Shown here piece by piece: positions 11,751-23,061 of a stretch of 64,000 nt of DNA (position 1 is the stretch's first letter; each line of letters starts with the position of its first letter). This stretch comes from Mantis religiosa (lineage: Eukaryota > Arthropoda > Insecta > Mantodea > Mantidae): assembly GCA_030765055.1 (NCBI GenBank), contig JAUKNK010000059.1, positions 582,001-646,000 of the forward strand, in the 5' to 3' direction. The notes below the pieces were generated by a model, which was given only the letters and a program-made list of their open reading frames with translations, had not been told where the DNA came from and ran no database searches. The position numbers were made by a program, and so were the translations under genes.

Positions 11751-12161
11751 CAAATTTTTAAAAATGGTTTTATTACATATTTTTTTCTGCACACAATGCG
11801 ATTAAAAGAATATAATGCGATAAAAATAAGGTGGTGTGCTTTAAGACCAAGCTAAAATGCGATGACTATGAAATTCCGTTCTATTTGTATAACCTAGATA
11901 ATATAATTAAATAAGGACAAAGATGAATTATCTTGGAAACGTTAACTTTATCAAAAAGTAAACATGTGTACACCAATAAATTTAAATTGTGTTGGGTAAT
12001 TACCATATTGTTAAAGTAACAAAATGGAGTCTATACTAATATTTATTCCAAAGTCATTCAAAATGAAGTTAACTTCAGGTAGTTTTCTCAAAAATTTATG
12101 GTAGACATAATCATTTCTCATAAAAATTCCGTAAATGTATAATATTTTAATAAATATCGTT
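11751..12161. other. Non-coding AT-rich sequence
   Basis: No supported feature. Ends at copy 2 of dispersed repeat C. Confidence 0.4.
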
Positions 12162-12320
12162 TCAGGGTGAGTTAACTGGATAAGGTTTTTCCGGGGTTTT
12201 CCCTTATCCTTCAAGATGAATGTAGGGTAGCTCTAAGCTCCAGGGACCCTGGACTCATTTGAGCATCATTTCACTCAATTCATTCACCGTCCGATATGAC
12301 TTAACGTTGGAGGACGTAAA
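12162..12320 (+). repeat. Dispersed repeat C (SINE-like), copy 2
   Basis: It begins TCAGGGTGAGTTAACTGG, contains GGGGTTTTCCCTTATCC, TTTGAGCATCATTTCACTC and CGATATGACTTAACGTTGG, and ends GGAGGACGTAAA. It is the copy closest in spelling to the inverted one at 62633-62786. Confidence 0.8.
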
Positions 12321-12944
12321 CTACAACAAAAAAACACAAAAAAAAACATTTTGATAATATCAGTATGTTCAAAAAATGTGACATGTAAACGGTAGTTTGG
12401 AGAGGAAGGATACTTTGAATTTTCAAATCTTCTCCCTCACAGATAATATTAATTACCAAATTTGGATTTAGACAGGACCTTTGCCTTTAAGGTATGGTGT
12501 TCACTGGCACACATACACATTAATAAAATATACTTTGGATCAGAGTGTCATCATGCTTTCGCAAGCGATTGTTTGAGTAAACGCTCAAATATAAAAATAT
12601 TAATGCACTTTTTCGTCCATATAAGTAAACATATTCCCATTCAAGATGAATTATACCAATGCACTTCGCCAGGTACGTTATAATTAGACCTAGGACTTCT
12701 AGAACTCGGTTTGTGCGTGCATGCTGTGAGTATAGGAAGAGTGGCATGGTTTAGCTCCAATAGTAAACAAGGTCGGCCGCATTAGGGGTATACAAATGTG
12801 GTAACAAACTGTTTTAATAAAACAATATGTAAATTATACCACCGTTTTCAGAATCATTCAATAGAAGTATATGTGTAACAATGCAGATTTTGAATAACAC
12901 AGTGAAATAACTTACTTTTCCAATACAAAATAAATAACCATTTT
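12321..12944. other. Non-coding AT-rich sequence
   Basis: Only short open frames without recognisable content are seen here. Confidence 0.4.
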
Positions 12945-13480
12945 TCAATTGTTCAACTTATTACAATATATAACATACATTTTAAACTTTTCGAAAGTGA
13001 ATCTCCTCCTTCTGTCACTCAAGTAATATTTGTAGTTCGAAACAGTTCTCTCGACATCAGATGATATAACAGGTGCAAATATAAAATACTGCAGACCACA
13101 TTGCCTTGTAAAAGCTGTTTCATTATGCCCTTGCAAATTATTTTGAATGCTCACCATTTTAAAGTAGCCTGGGTTTTGCTCAAGTACGGTTTTCATTGTG
13201 CTTTTTATTTTAACCACGACAGGTCCCGCAGCTGCTGTGTCTGTGTAATTTGCTTGAAATGAGGACTGAGCGGCTCATACTACACAAATATGCTCGTCAC
13301 CTAACACATTAAGAATTTCAGTAACTATTTCAATAGAAATCCACATTTTATTTTTGCCTATTCTTTTTCGTATTTGAGATATGACATCATTATAACAGTG
13401 GAAATTTTCGTTTAAGTAAAGTTGTTTGAGAAGGAGGATCGCGTTTAGTATACTTTTGTATGAAATATTTAAAATGAGTA
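12945..13480 (-). pseudogene. hAT-type transposase relic, internally deleted
   Basis: The minus-strand C-terminal part (13217 to 12945) reads FIFAPVISSDVERTVSNYKY, then LSDRRRRFTFEKFK, then VIYCNKLNN and a stop. This is the form of the hAT dimerisation region (Y.P..S.DVER.FS.YK..L.D.R). Upstream (about 13470-13300) a fragment reads CYNDVISQIRKRIGK and MWISIEIVTEIL, resembling the start of the catalytic region where a DETTD-type motif is usual; here IEIVTE replaces it. The middle of the catalytic domain is missing between HICVV and TDTAAAGP. Stops and lost acidic residues make it inactive. Confidence 0.6.
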
Positions 13481-15557
13481 ATTTCTACTCTGTGCATCGG
13501 TACAGTTGCACACACCATAAACTTACACAAGTCCTGAAAAATTAGGACGTAGACAGTGAAGTTACACTTGGCGCTGATTGTTCCTCGACCTCTGTTTTGT
13601 CAAAATCCTTGCTTGATGGTTCTTAGTGTTGCAGTGTTTTCTCAGTGCCCTTCGCGTAGCAGTTCATTGTGTTCTCGCGTGGCGATCCTAAAGATTCTAG
13701 CTCTGGTTATAATGAAATTTAAACTGCGGCGTTTGACCAAGATGCTTTTATCTTACACAAATTTTGCGAGTGTGTACTGCTTATGAATATTTTTCACGTT
13801 CCTATACACAAACTAGTTAAAGGTTTATCAAATTATTAAGCTTATAAGATTTTTAAAAGTTCCCGTAGATTTAAAAGTAGTTTTAAGTTGTGTTTCTTTA
13901 TGAAACTTAGCTGTATAGGCTCAATGTGTTCGAGTGTGTTGACAGTGATCAACTTACATTAAGTTTTAGGAACTTGTCAAATAATTCGTGCACATTCAAC
14001 AATATTTTGGTGTATTTTAAGGCATCGTTTATCAGAATGGTGGAATCTACTGTGCAATCAGTTAAACATCAGGCTGCTTGAACGTCTCTAAGAAAGTTTG
14101 TTTACATTTATTATGCATTCAAGTAACGGGAATTTGGAAACCAAATCCAAACAAAACTTTGGAACACGAAGACCTAAAAGCCATGTCTGAAAAGCTTGTG
14201 CTAGACACGGTAAAACAGATGTTTGGTTTTACATTCTCTATCACCCCTGGAAAGTTAAAAACACATTAAAATGAGTCAACCAGACGTTAATATCATCAAA
14301 AATGGAAATGACACTCAACTATACAATACCGTAATTTTATAAGTTACGCAAATTTTGAGGCTCTTTTAACCGAAGTAAAAGTGGTTTTAACGTATGATTG
14401 AATCGATTGAATACTACATTAGGCTTTTTTGTTCAAGATTTTACAGAAATGGAAACCAACGACCTCTTTAACCATTTTCTCACATCTAACTGCCGTTGCA
14501 CGCAAAAATAATTTTCGTAAGAATAAAACATCGTACGTTTATGAAAACTTCATTGAAAATTAAGTGTACATTGTAATGAACCTGGAAATACACAAAGAAG
14601 TTCCTTTCCATCCTATGGTTTTTTATATCCTTAAACCGCATATGTGTTAACTAATACTTAGCACTATTCAATACCCTTCTTTGTAAAGGGTTAATTAATT
14701 TAGTGTAATCTACCAAACTCACAAATATTCTATAATATTCTGCTCCATCTTTACAGTGGTACCTTCAAAACCTCTGTACCACTCATAGACAAAGTTCCCG
14801 CTCTATAATTTTGTAGCTAATTTGATATTCTACTTAGAAAAGTTATGTGGAATTTGTTCATCCGAAAAGTGTGTTGAATACACCTACTGGAATTCGTCAT
14901 GCAGAATGTAGGTCATACTCCTTTGGCTGACGTTTGAAGGACTTTTTAGTTAGGTAACAATTACAATAGGAATAACAGTTGCATAAATTTGCCATCCTCC
15001 TCAGCCTCAACACTATCTTTGACACAAACTTTTAGCCTGAAAATCGCTAATCTATATATTTATTAATAAATGAAGGCACTTGCATTTCAGTTGCTCAAAA
15101 CCATCGTGAAGATTTGCAGAGGGCAGGACTTGTTCTGGTTTCCCCCAACATACAAAATAAGAGGAATCGCTCTTGAATAATCTCACTGAAGCACTGCCTC
15201 CAAAATATTATTTAATAGTTCTCTAATTAAACAAAATTGCTGTTTTTATAGACCTAATGGAGAATATAATCACAACTGAAATATTAAATTTAATTTGAGC
15301 CATGTATTTACTTCTCTGAAGAACAAAATCCAAATATGTCAACGGAGGATGCAACGCAGTCCTGGGGGTACCTCAAAACACAGAATCTCAAATGCAGTGT
15401 TCTCTTTTTTATGTTTTTTAAAAAATAAATATGTCCATGTACATATATAGGTATATATTTTTATTTTCCTTGTTTAACCGTTTTTATTGGTTCCGTTTAA
15501 TGATCTATATATTTTCTGTAGTTTCACACACATACACTATACACATAAACATTCATG
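13481..15557. other. Non-coding; no supported gene
   Basis: A GC-richer patch near 13555-13735 could be the 5' end of the hAT relic or an unrelated repeat, but no matching terminal repeat was found. The 63-codon plus-strand frame at 14078-14269 is not recognisable. The rest is AT-rich with no landmark. Confidence 0.35.
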
Positions 15558-15641
15558 CCCAGGGCGGGACTCGAACCCGCGACCCTCTATGTGGTGGAAC
15601 GCTAGAGTCATACTTTCTAACGACCATGGCTACGAGGGCCG
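15558..15641 (-). repeat. tRNA-derived SINE head, family D
   Basis: On the minus strand it reads GTAGCCATGGTCGTTAG (A box) and, after a 40-base middle, GGGTTCGAGTCCCGCCC (B box), about one tRNA in length. The same arrangement, more decayed, sits in each 4-kb unit of the array (near 37490-37570 in unit 1). The antisense frame across it gives GGTRTRDPL, a peptide often seen when tRNA-like DNA is mistranslated, so the 183-codon frame at 15431-15982 is not a gene. Confidence 0.65.
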
Positions 15642-15654
15642 GCCTTGTTGAACC

Positions 15655-16115
15655 AGCAATTAAAGACCAAGGACATGACACAATTAGCCACAAGATTAAA
15701 ATGGAATTGGGGAGGCCACGTGATGAGACTACAAGACAACAGGTGGACGTACTAGGCGAACATGTGGGATCCTCGAATACGAAAACGACTATAAGGAAGA
15801 CCGAAACTCAGAAGGTCAGACATCTTCAAGGATCACGCAGGTCAGCAGTGGTTGAGGGTATCAAGACAAAGAAGAGACTGGAAATCCCTGGAGATGCATG
15901 TGTGAAGAGTCTAATTGTGAATTTTGTAAATATAGAACGGTGTGGTCAAATAGTGAATGGTGTAAATATTTGTTGTGACTAAATAGTGCACCGAATAATC
16001 AGGCAAAAGTGACAATATACATGTCCAACGTCTAACGCGGAATAGTTCACCACATTAGAATACATGAGCCTTCCCTATCTGATGGGAGGCCTCTGCCCTT
16101 CACGGGACACTTTAG
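15655..16115 (+). pseudogene. RTE-like LINE 3' end, truncated
   Basis: The plus strand reads IKWNWGGHVMRLQDNRWTY, then, across an in-frame stop, GRPKLRRSDIFKDHAGQQW and VSRQRRDWKSL. This is the tail typical of insect RTE-like endonuclease-reverse-transcriptases (K.W.WAGH..R..D.RW...GRP..RW.DD). About 160 bp further on, GATGGGAGGCCTCTGCCCTT and a GGGACACTTTAGGCT block match the remembered 3' UTR ending of such elements. Everything 5' of the tail is missing, as expected for incomplete reverse transcription. Confidence 0.6.
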
Positions 16116-16723
16116 GCTATTTTCATTCATTCATTTCCTTCTCTACGTCTGGATGCGCTAACCACTGAATTACCACAACAGCAAGCGGGCACGACATTAA
16201 ACTTCAATATTTACTAGAGTTTCGCCATTAAGACACCAGACAGAGCACCTCACAGTGTTCAAATGCAGAATTCAACTGTTTAAAAGCCCAAACAGAAAAT
16301 AAATTTAACATAGGATAAGAACTAGGGCATACGAATACTAAATTTTTCCTTTGGTGAAGAAATGCATATTTACATCATCTATTAAACACAATTAATTTGC
16401 AACTTCAAACAGTGAGATCTGTTTTAGAAGTAAATAGTGATGCAAAATATAATAATAATTCATTTTGTAAGTATTGAAAGATCTAATTACTGGAATCGTT
16501 TTACAAACATTTGTGCAGCTTGTGACTACCGTCATTCGTAAATGGAAGTAAGATTTTCAAATTACCTATGTCGTTCATGTAGCCATAGATTGGAACTGTG
16601 AATGCTTTTGTTGTCATCTAGATATCATGAATATCATCTTCATTTAGATACATACGAGATTATAAAAATGAATGAACGTGCACTTCCAGACATTTGTCAC
16701 TGACGATATGCTTTTTTACCACT
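16116..16723. other. Non-coding AT-rich sequence
   Basis: No supported feature. Confidence 0.4.
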
Positions 16724-17047
16724 GGCGCGATAGCCCTTAGGGGGCCAAGGTCTACGAAACCGACTGCCGGCCTCACGCCCACCTACGCACGGAGAGGTGG
16801 ACGATCAATCAAACGATACGGGGAGGAGATGTGGTCAGGATCTCGGCATCCCCCAGCCGGAATGTTGGTTTTCTTGACCAGGGCCGCTTACCTAAGTTAA
16901 GCTCCTCACTTTCCTCAAAATGCTGAGTGGGCACCGGTGCAAAACCCGGGACCTAAAATCGGCACCCTATGGGTGTGATCGAACCCGGGCCGTTTTCCGT
17001 GGCCAGGACCAAGGCATGTGCCTCAGCCCGCTACGCCAATGCGCTGG
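16724..17047 (-). repeat. tRNA-headed SINE, family B, copy 2
   Basis: This is the best-preserved copy of the family. The minus strand begins with TTGGCGTAGCGGGCTGAGGC (A box) and CCCGGGTTCGATCACACCC (B box). Then come ACATTCCGGCTGGGGG, TCTCCTCCCCGTATCG and GAGGCCGGCAGTCGG, and it ends near CTATCGCGCCAGTGG. Confidence 0.8.
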
Positions 17048-18179
17048 ACTCACTGATGTTATATGAAATGAAATTACGTTTAAGAAAGAAATGTTCCAGA
17101 GGTTAGTTTAGGGTACCACCCCAAAAGTAAGTAAATCTTGAAGAACCTGTCTAGAGAAGGCATGTCAATTCGAATTCGGGCATTGAATTGTGATGCAATA
17201 ATTTTGCAGGAAAAACGGAACATTAGAATAAAAAATTTGGTATTATTTTCTTCAAAATTTAAATAAGCAAACAATTTATTTCATGTTTAATAAAATGAAC
17301 ATATTTGCATTATGTGACAACTATATACCTATCAACTTATTAATTGAATGTTACTGCATAATCCCAGAAGTTATAACCGATGTTGAGAGATCTTTCTTTG
17401 CGGCAAAACTCCTTCCTTAGAGAGGGGTGAGTCTCGTTAAGTTGTGATATGAGGCTAGGTCTGGGAATGAAGCAAGATGTCCCACGTTTTATTGTAGAAG
17501 ACAAGCACACTAGCAGTAGACCATTGCCTGTCTCAGTCCCTCCCCAGTTAGCCACTGTACACAAACCACAACGTTTGCTGATATATTTAGAGGCAAGCGG
17601 AATGCTTCCAAGAAATGTTATACTGTTAATCCCATAAACCACAATGTTTTTTGTACACATGTACAGATGCATCTGCTGTGAACATGGAACATAACGTTGA
17701 TGGCCCTCTCTTGTGCAAATTCCAGGATTTATCATGAACATGTTCAATGAAACAGTCATAATCAACAGCACTTAGTTAACTTGAAATATAGTATTTGAAT
17801 ACTCGAATGTACCCGGCTACGCAGCTTCAAATCTTAAAAACCAGAATTTCAACGCTGTATTAGGCATCATCGTATCTCTAAATAAAATCCTGCTTAATTG
17901 ACAATACTTACATCACATTTATTGGAATTACAGTTGTTTCAAGCAGCGACACTTTCAAAACTGCTTAATTTTAACCAAGCTACTCCAAATTCCATCAAAA
18001 TTTGAATAAGAAGGCTGTCACAAAGAAACACAAGCTTCAAGAAAACGATCAGCTGGTATCCTACCCTTAAACGATACACTCACTGCCCACTTTTAATAAA
18101 GTTTCCTGTATGATGCATAACAGCGTAAACCTGAGAAACATCATTTATTAGTCTCAAGTTGTTCTCGGGAAGCAAGACA
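17048..18179. other. Non-coding; one unrecognised minus-strand open frame
   Basis: A 143-codon frame at 17771-17340 (minus) contains several cysteines and histidines, for example YVPCSQQMHLYMC. It matches no family I recognise and has no obvious splice or promoter context. The remainder is AT-rich without landmarks. Confidence 0.3.
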
Positions 18180-18560
18180 GGTGAAAAGACGATTAGAAAT
18201 AGACGTTTCGGGAGTGTGCATCTCTCCCAGCATCAGGATATTTATTAAATATTACAATCAAAATTCGCATTACTGAACAAAGACTGTTTTCAGTAAATTA
18301 AATGCCAGGTCAGGAGATGGCGTGAGTATAGAAAATTAATCGGGTCAAATAAACGTAAATTCTTAACTGGATATCACTCTGTATTGATCTGTGATTCTTA
18401 AGTCGACGGATTTCCATTTTAAGGCCGGTTTCTAAGAGGAGATGAACTGAAATCCAGCATAACGATTAAGCGTGCTCCTCTCGGAGGAAATGGCCAAAGC
18501 CTTCTTAATTCTCCGCTCCCAGTAACTGTTGTATTTTGCCAAGATGATCGTCTCCAGAAA
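18180..18560 (-). pseudogene. Penelope-like retroelement fragment, copy 2
   Basis: It is colinear with 10058-10470. The plus strand carries AGACGTTTCGGGAGTGTGC and CTCTCCCAGCATCAGG, whose complement gives the CCTGATGCTGGGAG...CTCCCGAAACG linker usual near Penelope-like elements. A block follows whose minus-strand translation includes SYWERRIK and ISSERSTLNRYAG, resembling the end of a GIY-YIG endonuclease. This copy keeps the coding-like block slightly better than copy 1, but is interrupted by stops. Confidence 0.5.
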
Positions 18561-19339
18561 GTTGGCTCTATGGTCGTTATCAAAACAAAGCTCTGCCAGC
18601 TCAGACTTCACAGGCTGCCAGGGAAGCTTCAGGTCTTACTCTGTCATTTATTATTGCTATAATTGTTAAAATTAGCACATAATAGCAACATAGAGTGTTC
18701 CTGTCGTCCAAAGATTTGTTAAATAAAGTTATCATTAACGTCGTCCGCATTGATATTATAATTACCCCTTACCAATTGGTTCAGAACTGAAAAATAATAA
18801 TCATTGGTTGTTTACATATTTGCCCCTGCACATAGTTTGTTGTTGTAGGGGTAATATGCTAGCGTCACCGATTCAAATCCCGGTGGAAGACGATAGCTCT
18901 CTTGGAGCGTACTAATACCTCCAATGACTTTCTTCGAAGAGGTACTCAACCTGGTGACATGTCTGACAAAGAATCCTCTAACCAGAATTCACGCACAGTA
19001 TAGAAATTAATACTGAAAATTATTCTTATAGGGCGCTCTTACAAAATAGTTCAAATTTGCCCATCCTATGGGAATATTTAAAATAACTTTTCAATCAACT
19101 AGCTAGAACTACCCGGAGAGTAGTAGAAGCGTAATATTTGGAGAAGGTAACTCTGCAGCTATCCTTACCCACCCAAATCTTTGCGTTACATATGACACAA
19201 ATATTGCTTTGAAGCAAGGTGTCATTTTGTGGGAATATTCAAAATTATGTAAAATTATTGCTAGGACTAAATGTTTTAGTCTAAATACTGTTATACTAAA
19301 CTACATTCTCACAACTAATCCAAAGTGAGACCATACTAA
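18561..19339. other. Non-coding; possible truncated tRNA-like head
   Basis: At 18846-18895, GTAGGGGTAATATGCTAGCG followed by CCGATTCAAATCCCGGTGG looks like a shortened tRNA-type promoter, perhaps a decayed SINE head. Nothing else is supported. Confidence 0.3.
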
Positions 19340-19645
19340 ACCGTGCGAGACGGCTTCCTGGCAACTCCTTAGGCTGCCGTTCAGGAGGTCCAGTTTTGGA
19401 ATCCGTTTGGAGCGGTCATTCGGACCTTTGATTTTTTTTCGTGATTTTCCCAAGTCGATAGGGGAATGCTAGGACGATTTCTATAAAGCCATGAATTGTA
19501 ATGCACCTACTTACGGGCAATTAAGCTTCCTTGTCCTGATTCGGAGTTCGAGGCTCGGGCTTGGTAATGTGTCTGGGCTGATAAATGGTTTGAATAGTTG
19601 CTTCTCTGGAGTTATGCGTCTATCCTAGAGAGATATATCATAAGG
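19340..19645 (+). repeat. SINE-like repeat, family F
   Basis: After a GC-rich leader (CTTAGGCTGCCGTTCAGGAG) the sequence contains TTTTTCGTGATTTTCCCAAG and GGGGAATGCTAGGACG. This GGTTTTCCC...GAATG core resembles the one in family A and repeat C. Only one copy was seen in the window, so the call rests on the shared core. Confidence 0.35.
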
Positions 19646-20604
19646 GAGGATGGCTTGTTTGCATAGTCTGCCTCGTTGGAATCTTACACACACCAACGTT
19701 AAGGATCCCGTCTGCGTCCTAGCCATCAGTTCAGGATCTGGCCCACCTCTCTCCTTAGATTCACATTTTCTTCCTTTAGGTTGCATTAAGCACAGTGACT
19801 ATTTAGGCGCTTTCGAGTCAAAATCCACTTCCAAAATAAATTTTGGAGACAGTTACACAGATTTCTGTGGGTACCTTCGATGTTATCTAGCAACATAACA
19901 TTTGTATGTGTACTACTTTCTGGACCTTATAGAATCTCTTAATGTTAACGAAGTTGCATTGAGGAAAACGTCGAATTTAATCGCATTCTTTCCAAGCTAA
20001 AAATGTAAAACGTTATGTAAGGATAATTACATAAATCCTTGAGAACAGAAGAGCTTATTCGCATTATTCAAACGACGTTTCCTCTTTCACTAAGCGTTTT
20101 ATATGACAGAGGCAAAATAGTATTTGAGTTTAAAGCTGGTTATGAATTCCACAGCAACTGACATAAGTGATCTGGAAAAACTGTCTAATGTGAATATAAG
20201 AATTAAAAGAGAAAGTTATGTTTCATATAAAACTGTTGATAGAATTCTGGGAAAGCATAATTAAAAACCTGAGGACTCGCTTGCACTCTTTTACACAGCT
20301 CATTTGTATGACATGACGGATCCGCATGTTGAGCAAACATCCACTACCGAATGCGTGTTATTTTACTACAGGAATGAAAGTAATTGAAATACTTGGAATA
20401 GAGCTTTCGTGGTGAATGTTGCCTTTATTTATGTTCCTTGTAACATGTATGTACATAGCTTATGAATTTTTTTAATACCAAGAGAAAAAGGGGAAAAAAC
20501 TTTGATTCATTGGTATAGTAAAACTGATACGATTAATTAAATTCCATTATGTAAAATTATAAACAATTTAATTCATTTTCTAAGTGTCTATGTGCTGAAG
20601 CATA
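19646..20604. other. Non-coding, nothing recognised
   Basis: AT-rich sequence with short open frames only. Confidence 0.4.
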
Positions 20605-20690
20605 ATATTGTGACTTTGTAGGTTCGTAGAATTAAAAGTCCAAGTTGCAGAAATTCAAAATGTTCTTTATTTCAGTGGAAATAAACTTTG
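20605..20690 (-). repeat. Second copy of the LTR-like terminal segment
   Basis: Read on the minus strand this repeats 2795-2873: GTGGAAATAAAGAACATTTTG, with AATAAA, then GGACTTTTAATTC and ACAAAGTCACAATA. The flanking 20691-20945, containing many GC-rich patches, may be the rest of the same repeat, but it does not visibly match the first copy. Confidence 0.5.
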
Positions 20691-21862
20691 GTCAACCCTT
20701 ACAGTAGCAGAATTAGGTAACATACACAAACACAGCCTTCAAGCTCGTCTGCCACAACACAGACAAAAGAGTTCACTTTCCAAACACAGCTGTACGCTAA
20801 GGAATCAAGTTCGATTTCAACTCTGTCATTACGACTCGTGGGCTCCTTTATATTCCTCTACTTATATTTCTAGACAGCCTTTTGCCTCCGCGCTGCACTA
20901 TCTGTCCTTTGTGTGCGTCGGCCGCCAATCGTGACAATGGGTTCGCGACTATATGAACTTACTTTGCATTAATGGGGGAAGGTAGTGCACCACGATAAGC
21001 CGAATAATAACTTCTTCTAGATGTCTACAGATTTTGTCACTTTATTGTCTGTTTTGTGATATACGCAGTGATAGTCGATGTCTCTTAAATATAACTCAGT
21101 AAGTTGAAGCTCATTTTTCCACCAGCTCAACAGTTAAGGTCAGATCTGAAATCTGAGGTGGCCCTCAGACAACCTGAGGTATAAAAAATAAACAAAAGAA
21201 TAGTCATGGAAGACCAGCTTTATGATTCTGAATATGCGTTATCCATGGATTATTTAAGTTATATTGGAAGCTAAACTTTCGAGCATTTCAAACTACTGGT
21301 CATAGTAGCAAGTTGATATTTTTATGTCTTATTCTATGATTATTGATTTAAGTTGAATTTTTACGGCCCATAACTCAACAGTTATAAAGATATGGAAAAC
21401 TGAGAGCTTAGGACTCTTAAAAAGGTTTATAACGATATTTTGAAGTATCCTATTTTCTCTAGCATAAATTTGATTAGGTAGTTCTTCCAGAAAGTTAAAT
21501 TTTCATCAAAGTTTTAGTTCCTATTTAAGAAACTAAATATTAAACCAAGCTATACTCTGTTTAAACTTATTAATGTCAGGAAAATGATCAATTGGCTACT
21601 CCTGTTGTAGTTGTCCAACTTAAGTTCACTTTTAGGTTTTTAACTTAACAGAAAAGGCTGTGGAATCAACTCGCTGAACATTTTGTTGCAACCTTTATTT
21701 CTTTTTTGTATCTTTATGCCTGGATAGCCTTTGGCATTATGAAATAGCATTATGTACACAATCCCTCATATATAAATTTTCTTCAACGTATGTTAATAGC
21801 TTTTCAACAACAAAAAGGAGCATATTTTAACGAAACGATGCTCGAAAATGTAAATTTTTATA
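20691..21862. other. Non-coding, nothing firmly recognised
   Basis: The first 250 bp may belong to the LTR-like repeat. The remainder is AT-rich with no supported feature. Confidence 0.35.
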
Positions 21863-22930
21863 CAGGGTGTCCCAATTAACTCTGCTACCTCAAATGAAAT
21901 AAAACAAAACATGAAGAACCCTATTAGCCAGGAATGTACATCTATCAGGGGCTTACACAATAAGAAAGTATGTACAATCCATAAAGCTAAACAAATAACA
22001 CTTCCAACACCAAGTTGCGTTTTAAATGGAACATGTATGTTTATTCTAGCAAAATTATAACTAGAACTACAACTAGTGATAACGCATTTGGTTCCGCTTT
22101 ACTAAACACATCTATTAGTGGTCTATAGCCCTCAGAAACTTCATTGTTGTGTATTATATCCGGCATTGAAAATGCACCCACAAATCACCAGCAGCATCTT
22201 GTCCGATGAAACCGTGTTACTTCAACAGATGTTCGAAGTGCGCTCCGTTTGTATCAATCAACTTTTTGGAATCTGGTGACTAGAGAGTGTTGCACGGATC
22301 CCAGTGTTTCTACAGATATTACCAAACAGGCCACAGTAATGCGATATTGATTATCCTCTACCGTCGTTGGCAATTCTTGATACACTTCATCTTTCACTGT
22401 GTCCCACTGGCGTCAAGACTGAGGACCTAGCTGGCCATCGCATAGGGCATTCCCGTCCTATCCACCTATTTGAAAACCTCGCATCCACAAAGCCTCTTGA
22501 AACTTTGCATAATGTACGGGACCTCCATCACGCTGGAACCACTTGATAGACGCGTTTCTAATCCCACATCCTCCATGAGGAGAGGTAGATTGTGTTACAG
22601 AAATGATTCATATCGCTGTCCATTTAATGTTACCTGACAAAAAAGGGACCTAACATAGGTTACCAGTGATACCGCACCAAACATTGACACTCCACTGTTT
22701 TGATGAGCAACTTGGCGAAACCAATGGGTATTTTGCTCGGACTGGTAGTGCATGTTCCGCAGATTCACATGACCATGGTTTGTAAATAAAACTTCGTCGT
22801 AAACAATTTGTTACTTATGAATGATGATTACCTTGCAAATGCTGAAGTGCAAAACGACAGAATACAATGCGGGATTCAATGACAGTTGCTCGCTTTCCGG
22901 CGAGAGGGAAGGTCACATACGGGTGCTGCT
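21863..22930 (-). pseudogene. Decayed mariner-like transposon
   Basis: The left edge, TACAGGGTGTCCCAATTAAC, is the kind of terminus seen in one insect mariner-like group, and a related TACAGGGTGAGCTG begins the relic in each array unit. Minus-strand translation gives scattered pieces in several frames: CLVRYHW, VYQVVPA, VDARFSNR and EDNQYRIT. They fall in the order expected for a DDE transposase of the type whose last acid lies in PLDFFLWG. No frame is open for more than a few tens of codons. The right end is unclear and probably runs into the 5' end of the LINE that follows. Confidence 0.5.
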
Positions 22931-23061
22931 AAGCGTGTTTACGTCAGCATACGTGTTGCCTAGTGAATAGTGATACGTATTGTTTGTGTTCGTCGAATAC
23001 TGCTAGTAATAGTAGTCTCGTTGTATATTAACATTTACTACTACATACGACAGAAATAATA

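Noticed and set aside
15431..15982. 183-codon plus-strand open frame
   Set aside because: It crosses an antisense tRNA-like SINE head (giving GGTRTRDPL) and then a LINE tail in another frame; it is a chance reading through repeats.
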